A stretch of 64,000 nucleotides of DNA from a virus, in the IMG/VR virus record IMGVR_UViG_3300031227_000017, positions 1 to 64,000 of that record, one strand, 5' to 3'. Positions 60,023 through 64,000 of this stretch are shown in pieces. The notes below the pieces were generated by a model. The model was not told where the DNA came from. It did no database searches and worked only from the letters and a program-made list of their open reading frames with translations. Within the stretch, counting starts at the first letter, position 1, and the number at the start of each line of letters is the position of its first letter. Position numbers and translations under genes: made by a program.

Positions 60023-61361
60023 TTGCCTTGACTTCCACGTTGATGACACCGTCAGGTGTCGTGAAATTGTAGGTACCGATAATATTCTCGCGGGGCGGAA
60101 GCTCCGCTACCGGATGCTCCATGTCCTCGCCACGAATGACGAACGGATCAACGTAAGGACCCTGCTCGCCATTCACCACGTCGATACGTGCCATCAGCCC
60201 TTCCGCGACGGGCACGGAGAACGGATAGATTGCATCGCCAATCGCGACATTACCCATCGGTTGCCCTTTCACGGCAAGTGCCGACATGACCGACTGGTAC
60301 TCGGCTTTACGGATCGTGATCGATCCAACACCGATCTCCGCCAACGCTGCACCTTCCGGCGTCTCGGGCGGTGTCGGCAACGAGTCGTCGATCACCTCGA
60401 ACTTCTGGATACCGAGCCCCTGCATCTGCTCGCCGGTGTCGGTTGTGAAGTCCACATAACTCTTGCCAGCCGCATCAGGCGCGGTGATGGCGTCCACGAC
60501 GCCGCGAAACTGCCGCTCGTTTGGGCCGTCATACCGCACACGTTGCCCGGCTGCGGACGGTCGAACCGCGTTCGCCGCTTTCTTCTTCCCTCCGCCGCCG
60601 CCAGTCTTGCCCGTCCGTGGCGCTCTGGGCGCCGGCTCCTCCTTGAACGCACCAGCAAGGAATTGCTCCTTCATGGCGTCATTCACGAGGAACTCCTGCA
60701 ACGTCATGGGCACGGGCGTATTCTGACTCTCCGCCTCGCGGATGATGTCAATATACAACGCCGTGTACTCGACCACCTCCTTGGCCGACCACTGGTGACA
60801 GCTTTGCTCCTCTGCCGCCTTCTTCGTGCGGGGCAGCAGTGCCTTGAGCGCGTCGTTCGGGTGCTTGAGGTTCTCGCCGTCGAAGTCCGCGATCGTCGCG
60901 TACAACGTCAAGAACGTCTCGAACGGCAGCGTGGGCGTCAGCTGACGCATCCACAGGTAGTCGACGACGAGCTTGATACGCTCACCGTCACCCTTGTACC
61001 GCTCACAGCCGCCCTGTTTCGGGAATTCCCGGAGACATTGCAGGATCGACGGCTTCTCGTCCGCGATGGCCGCGTGTTGCTCCGCCACGGTCGTCTGCTC
61101 CGCCAGCCCGGCCTGCTGCACCTGAACCGGTGGAACGGACGTAGGCTGCGGCGGCACGACAGCCGCCACGGGGCCTGTAGGCGCCGGGGTCGGCGGCGGG
61201 GCCGTCGGCATCGGTGGAACCTGCGTCGGCCCGGAACCGGCCACTGGCGACCGCGCCGGCGGCTGTGCCGGCGGTTGGGCCGGCGGCTGCGCTGGGGGCT
61301 GCTGCCCTGGTGCCGTCTGAGTCTGCGGGGGTACGCCCCAATTCGCTTGATGCTGCGTCAT
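60015..61361 (-). CDS. Unknown protein: Pro-rich start, two folded regions
   Basis: 448 residues. Residues 1-95 are Pro/Ala/Gln-rich with AQPP repeats, 100-230 a helical domain with three Cys, 235-270 a Gly/Lys linker, 275-445 beta-rich. GGAG upstream of ATG 61361. Overlaps hldE by 8 bp. The 91-bp gap to 61453 holds only a weak short hairpin. Function unknown. Confidence 0.65.
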   Translation of the reverse strand: MTQHQANWGVPPQTQTAPGQQPPAQPPAQPPAQPPARSPVAGSGPTQVPPMPTAPPPTPAPTGPVAAVVPPQPTSVPPVQVQQAGLAEQTTVAEQHAAIADEKPSILQCLREFPKQGGCERYKGDGERIKLVVDYLWMRQLTPTLPFETFLTLYATIADFDGENLKHPNDALKALLPRTKKAAEEQSCHQWSAKEVVEYTALYIDIIREAESQNTPVPMTLQEFLVNDAMKEQFLAGAFKEEPAPRAPRTGKTGGGGGKKKAANAVRPSAAGQRVRYDGPNERQFRGVVDAITAPDAAGKSYVDFTTDTGEQMQGLGIQKFEVIDDSLPTPPETPEGAALAEIGVGSITIRKAEYQSVMSALAVKGQPMGNVAIGDAIYPFSVPVAEGLMARIDVVNGEQGPYVDPFVIRGEDMEHPVAELPPRENIIGTYNFTTPDGVINVEVKANE

Positions 61362-61452
61362 TCTAAATTTCTCCTTCAGTTGTCATCGTCGGAAACGATG
61401 GCCTTCCAAAATAAAGTAAGGTACAGTAAGTTTCTGAGTCCTATCAATTTTT

Positions 61453-62409
61453 CTATATCGGCTGCTCGTTCGTCTGCTTGCGACGACGTAACGCCCCGAA
61501 GTCCGCCTGTAATCGCATACGGTAGGTGCGTCTCGCGTCCAACCACTGTAGCGTGCGATCAACGTCGCCACGCAGCAACAGAACTGGATACCGGCAAACA
61601 CGCGCTACCGCCCCAAATATTGCCGCCCGCGTGGGGCACTCATGCCGGGTCACCTTGCCGTGTATAATGTCTTCGGGTGTCGGGTAATCTGCCAGCACCT
61701 TGTATAACCGACGATGACATACCCGCCAGCCCCGCGGCACTGGTTCTACAGTCGTCAACGAAAACGCGCCATGATGCTCCACCCTGCGAAATATTGCTGC
61801 TTTCCGCCGTGATACCAAATCCTTCATATAGACGCCGATCCACTTTGCTTCACTCCATTGAGGCGAGAATGTTTCTGGAACCGTCGAAACGTACGTCGTG
61901 TGCTTCTGCTCAATCAGATGAAACGGGAAAACAGTATCGTCTATCTCATCTAACTGAATTGCCCGCAAATTGCGACCATCGCAGTGCGCGACCACCGCAT
62001 CCACCTGAGCCTGTAAACCTCTCCGTGTGTTATGAAATAGTGAATCCACACCCAGCCATACCTTACGCGCAGACCGGGCCCAGCAAAACGGACACAAGTC
62101 ATTAAGTCGACAAGACCGTGTGAGTGGTTTGACCGCTACAAACGTAGGCATGCAATTTCTGCAATATCCGACAGCGTGCGGGTTCGCCGTGCCATGCGGT
62201 GTCCAACCTAACGCCGCCAACGCCCCCAACCGTGCCCGCCACACAGCCACGAGCTGTTGAGTCTTCTTCCGAATCGACGCCTGCGCTCTCACCTGCGTCG
62301 ACCCCTTGGCGGGGCCCACCAACGGATAAAGCACCGTGGCCCGCTGAATCGCATCAACGAGTCGCATCGGTACAAATCCGTTAATGGAGAATCTCGTATC
62401 ACTTATCAT
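61453..62409 (-). CDS. Unknown zinc-containing protein, possibly replication-related
   Basis: 318 residues. YCRNCMP and CRLNDLCPFCWARSA (about 82-110) recall the Cys region of rolling-circle Rep proteins, but the HUH and catalytic Tyr motifs are not convincing. About residue 148 reads LRAIQLDEIDD, like the tag but inside a domain. C-terminus Arg-rich (FGALRRRKQ). Family not assigned. Confidence 0.6.
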   Translation of the reverse strand: MISDTRFSINGFVPMRLVDAIQRATVLYPLVGPAKGSTQVRAQASIRKKTQQLVAVWRARLGALAALGWTPHGTANPHAVGYCRNCMPTFVAVKPLTRSCRLNDLCPFCWARSARKVWLGVDSLFHNTRRGLQAQVDAVVAHCDGRNLRAIQLDEIDDTVFPFHLIEQKHTTYVSTVPETFSPQWSEAKWIGVYMKDLVSRRKAAIFRRVEHHGAFSLTTVEPVPRGWRVCHRRLYKVLADYPTPEDIIHGKVTRHECPTRAAIFGAVARVCRYPVLLLRGDVDRTLQWLDARRTYRMRLQADFGALRRRKQTNEQPI

Positions 62410-62418
62410 CAGAATGTC

Positions 62419-62700
62419 CTAACCTTCTGCGGCCACCTGGAGTTCGCGGATACGCTCGGCGACGGCATGGAGCTGCTGCTCCGCAGAGCAGCAACGACCC
62501 GCAAGCTCATTCATGCCACAGTCATCGTCCTTGTCGCACAGTTCGCGGCACAGGAACAGAAACAACGTATCACCAATACCGCCCGACTCTGCGTCCGCCG
62601 CTTCGATGTCTGCAAGCGTTGTACCACCACCCACACTGATCGGAATCAGGTCCGCCCCAGGGTAGGCGTCGTAAAGCTGTTTAATTGTCAACATGCTCAT
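62419..62700 (-). CDS. Small Cys-rich protein
   Basis: 93 residues; the ATG overlaps the previous stop (ATGA). Cys pattern CRELCDKDDDCGMNELAGRCC around 51-70 may bind metal or form a compact fold; helical end. Function unknown. Confidence 0.6.
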   Translation of the reverse strand: MSMLTIKQLYDAYPGADLIPISVGGGTTLADIEAADAESGGIGDTLFLFLCRELCDKDDDCGMNELAGRCCSAEQQLHAVAERIRELQVAAEG

Positions 62701-63071
62701 TCGCCGCGAAGCGGCCCTCCTTTATGTTCAATTGCCACGCCAAACCACGCTACCAGCGTAGAGCGCATCTGCTCTATTGTCTCGTAATCAAAACGATGCG
62801 AACTGTAACAAACACCGTCCCCGTGAAACCGAAGACGCATATAATACAAGCCACGATCGATGTCCTTGGTAATGTCCAGCATCTCAAAACGCCGTAACTT
62901 AGCCGTCGACATACCGAGATCAAACAACGGCATGTAGATCACGTCAAGACAATCAAAGATATTCGGCGGCTTCCAGGGATGCGGTGATGGTTCTGCTATC
63001 TCCACCGCCGACATATCCTCCCGGTCCACGGCAATAACGCGTTCACGTTGCGAGTTGGTACCTAATGCCAT
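62697..63071 (-). CDS. Tagged small protein, paralogue of the 63071 gene
   Basis: 124 residues. Residues 8-17 QRERVIAVDRED carry the tag; 35-120 are a folded domain. It aligns with the 63071 protein: shared IF start, YYxxLR strand, G-C-x-x-S turn and a GG near the end. The two genes abut by TAATG, so a tandem duplication. Function unknown. Confidence 0.7.
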   Translation of the reverse strand: MALGTNSQRERVIAVDREDMSAVEIAEPSPHPWKPPNIFDCLDVIYMPLFDLGMSTAKLRRFEMLDITKDIDRGLYYMRLRFHGDGVCYSSHRFDYETIEQMRSTLVAWFGVAIEHKGGPLRGE

Positions 63072-63466
63072 TACACACTCCTTGCATAAAGACCCCCGCG
63101 GGCATCCAGGATTCCGTTAAGTAGTATCACGAGACCGGCTTTGATTTCCTCGGCTTCTTCACGTGTTTCCACGTCATGATCCGATGACCACGTCATGCAG
63201 CCTTCGCCACTCCGCTCGTCCCAGCAACGAAGCTGGACATAGTACGTATTCGCGTGGACACAGTGCTGGAAAACCGAAAATGTATCGAACAGTTTAAGCC
63301 GTTCGATCGAAAACCCGTGAGCGAACCCGGGCAGCTCAAAAATATGCGTATTCGCCCAATTTCTTGTTGGTGGTTCAGGATTATCCTCAACCGCTGGGGC
63401 GTCCACGTCAATCACCCGCTCCCGTTTATCGGTCTGCCGGGTCGTTTCCCGTTTCTTCTTTGCCAT
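63071..63466 (-). CDS. Tagged small protein, paralogue of the 62697 gene
   Basis: 131 residues. A Lys/Arg-rich start (MAKKKRETTRQTDK) leads into RERVIDVDAP (15-24, the tag), a Pro/Glu linker and the same alpha/beta domain as its neighbour. The ATG lies inside the end of the 63426 gene. Function unknown. Confidence 0.7.
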   Translation of the reverse strand: MAKKKRETTRQTDKRERVIDVDAPAVEDNPEPPTRNWANTHIFELPGFAHGFSIERLKLFDTFSVFQHCVHANTYYVQLRCWDERSGEGCMTWSSDHDVETREEAEEIKAGLVILLNGILDARGGLYARSV

Positions 63467-63920
63467 CGTCGCTATCCTGCCGATTCGTTTCGGCTGCTTT
63501 GGTCAGCGGAATAATATGCGTGGGGTCATCGCTATTGATGTCCGCCCACACGATAAGCCGGATCTCGCCATCCCAGACCTCCAGCATAACAGGTCGACCC
63601 TGCCCTGGGTACGCTTGCGGTTCGCCGAGACCTTCGACACCCAGGTAAATGCTTCCACTCACCTGCTCGATGATCACATCACGATGCGACGCCCGCTCCG
63701 CCTTGGGGCAGCTGCACACAGTCTTGATCGCCATCGTAACAGCTTCAGTAGCCTGCTCGCAAGCCTCCATCCCCTCCGGGACCCGTGTGTCGCTACGGGC
63801 CTCGGTGAGGATCTCTCCGATGTCCACGGCGCTGAACTGTTTGAACGCCGTATAATCGTTGGATCTCCCAGGCCGCTTAGCCAGCAGCTCCAGTAATTTC
63901 TTCCCAGTTGACACTGTCAT
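63426..63920 (-). CDS. Unknown phage protein
   Basis: 164 residues. ATG at 63920 overlaps the previous stop (ATGA) with AGGAGG upstream. A helical N-terminal half with two Cys, then a beta-rich region with acidic loops and a Glu/Asp/Arg end overlapping the 63071 gene by 41 bp. No family. Confidence 0.65.
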   Translation of the reverse strand: MTVSTGKKLLELLAKRPGRSNDYTAFKQFSAVDIGEILTEARSDTRVPEGMEACEQATEAVTMAIKTVCSCPKAERASHRDVIIEQVSGSIYLGVEGLGEPQAYPGQGRPVMLEVWDGEIRLIVWADINSDDPTHIIPLTKAAETNRQDSDDGKEETGNDPADR

Positions 63921-64000
63921 GCCTCCTGTTTATCAAGGTTAATCGACCGTAAGGGCCCCCGCTCGACTTCGGCACTTTCCATGTTGGTCAGTGCCTCCGT
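63917..64000 (-). CDS. C-terminal end of a protein with RSINLD tag (cut by the right edge)
   Basis: Only the last 27 codons and TGA are inside. They read an acidic stretch followed by PLRSINLDKQEA at the C-terminus, another version of the shared tag. ATGA junction with the 63426 gene confirms that this is coding. Confidence 0.7.
   Translation of the reverse strand, partial: TEALTNMESAEVERGPLRSINLDKQEA

Noticed and set aside
59706-61667. 653-residue plus-strand open frame
   Set aside because: Antisense to the hldE-like and 60015 genes, Arg-rich shadow composition, no domain; the minus-strand frames have clear motifs.
61940-61975. LRAIQLDEIDD in the 61453 protein as a tag copy
   Set aside because: Strikingly similar, but in the middle of a domain with no linker; kept as uncertain and not counted.
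61453-62409. Rolling-circle Rep initiator
   Set aside because: The Cys pattern is suggestive but no convincing HUH motif or catalytic Tyr could be placed.
1-64000. tRNA genes, IS elements or an attachment site
   Set aside because: No cloverleaf with a CCA-type acceptor, transposase or integrase motif noticed; a covariance-model scan would be needed to exclude tRNAs.

Overview
This window is a contiguous piece of a tailed dsDNA bacteriophage genome, probably a large one. About 75 genes are packed almost end to end with ATGA, TAATG or TGATG junctions and strong Shine-Dalgarno sequences. Nearly all lie on the minus strand. The viral assignment rests on a portal-like protein plus a phage-type replication and recombination set, together with many small proteins I cannot recognise. 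No ribosomal or central-metabolism genes, tRNA or CRISPR array were seen. Terminase, major capsid and tail genes are not recognisable here and may lie outside. A Gram-negative host is inferred from heptose-nucleotide genes and CsrA; nothing names the host.

Layout. 1-3.4 kb: the N-terminal part of a low-complexity protein (minus strand, runs off the left edge) with internal DNA palindromes, then a two-gene plus-strand unit ending in a terminator. 3.4-10 kb: a thymidylate kinase unit and a seven-gene unit of unknown proteins headed by a membrane-anchored coiled-coil protein. 10-17.2 kb: portal-like protein, two glycosyltransferases and an FtsZ-like tubulin in one unit that closes with a terminator. 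17.3-39 kb: a long array with a GT32 glycosyltransferase, DNA methyltransferase, RuvC-like resolvase, DnaQ-like exonuclease, SEC-C/dUTPase fusion, GmhB-like HAD protein, ThyX, a SAM-methyltransferase-like protein, a 48-residue histone-like peptide and a RecA-like recombinase. 39-57 kb: replication core, with a possible ssDNA-binding protein, a UDG-like/DNA polymerase I fusion, a TOPRIM protein, primase, DnaB-like helicase, SF2 helicase and a Rad50/Mre11 pair. 57-64 kb: csrA on the opposite strand, a glycosyltransferase, a promoter-leader-terminator element, an HldE-like bifunctional heptose enzyme and more unknown proteins.

How the parts fit. dTMP kinase, ThyX and dUTPase secure dTTP and keep uracil out, matching a polymerase with a UDG-like domain. 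Primase, helicase, polymerase, RecA, Rad50/Mre11 and RuvC form a nearly self-sufficient replication-recombination system. HldE, a GmhB-like protein lacking its nucleophile and five glycosyltransferases point to synthesis or capture of heptose or other sugars. The tubulin suggests cytoskeletal positioning of phage DNA or particles.

The most unusual signal is a short peptide, roughly R-x-R-[VI]-[IV]-[DQEN]-[LV]-[DN]. It sits at the N or C terminus, or at a domain edge, of about 13 otherwise unrelated proteins, including the portal-like protein and a glycosyltransferase. It looks like a common docking, packaging or targeting tag. A second signal is a dispersed 15-bp DNA motif, GGTACTTAGAAACCA, with three exact and three diverged copies.
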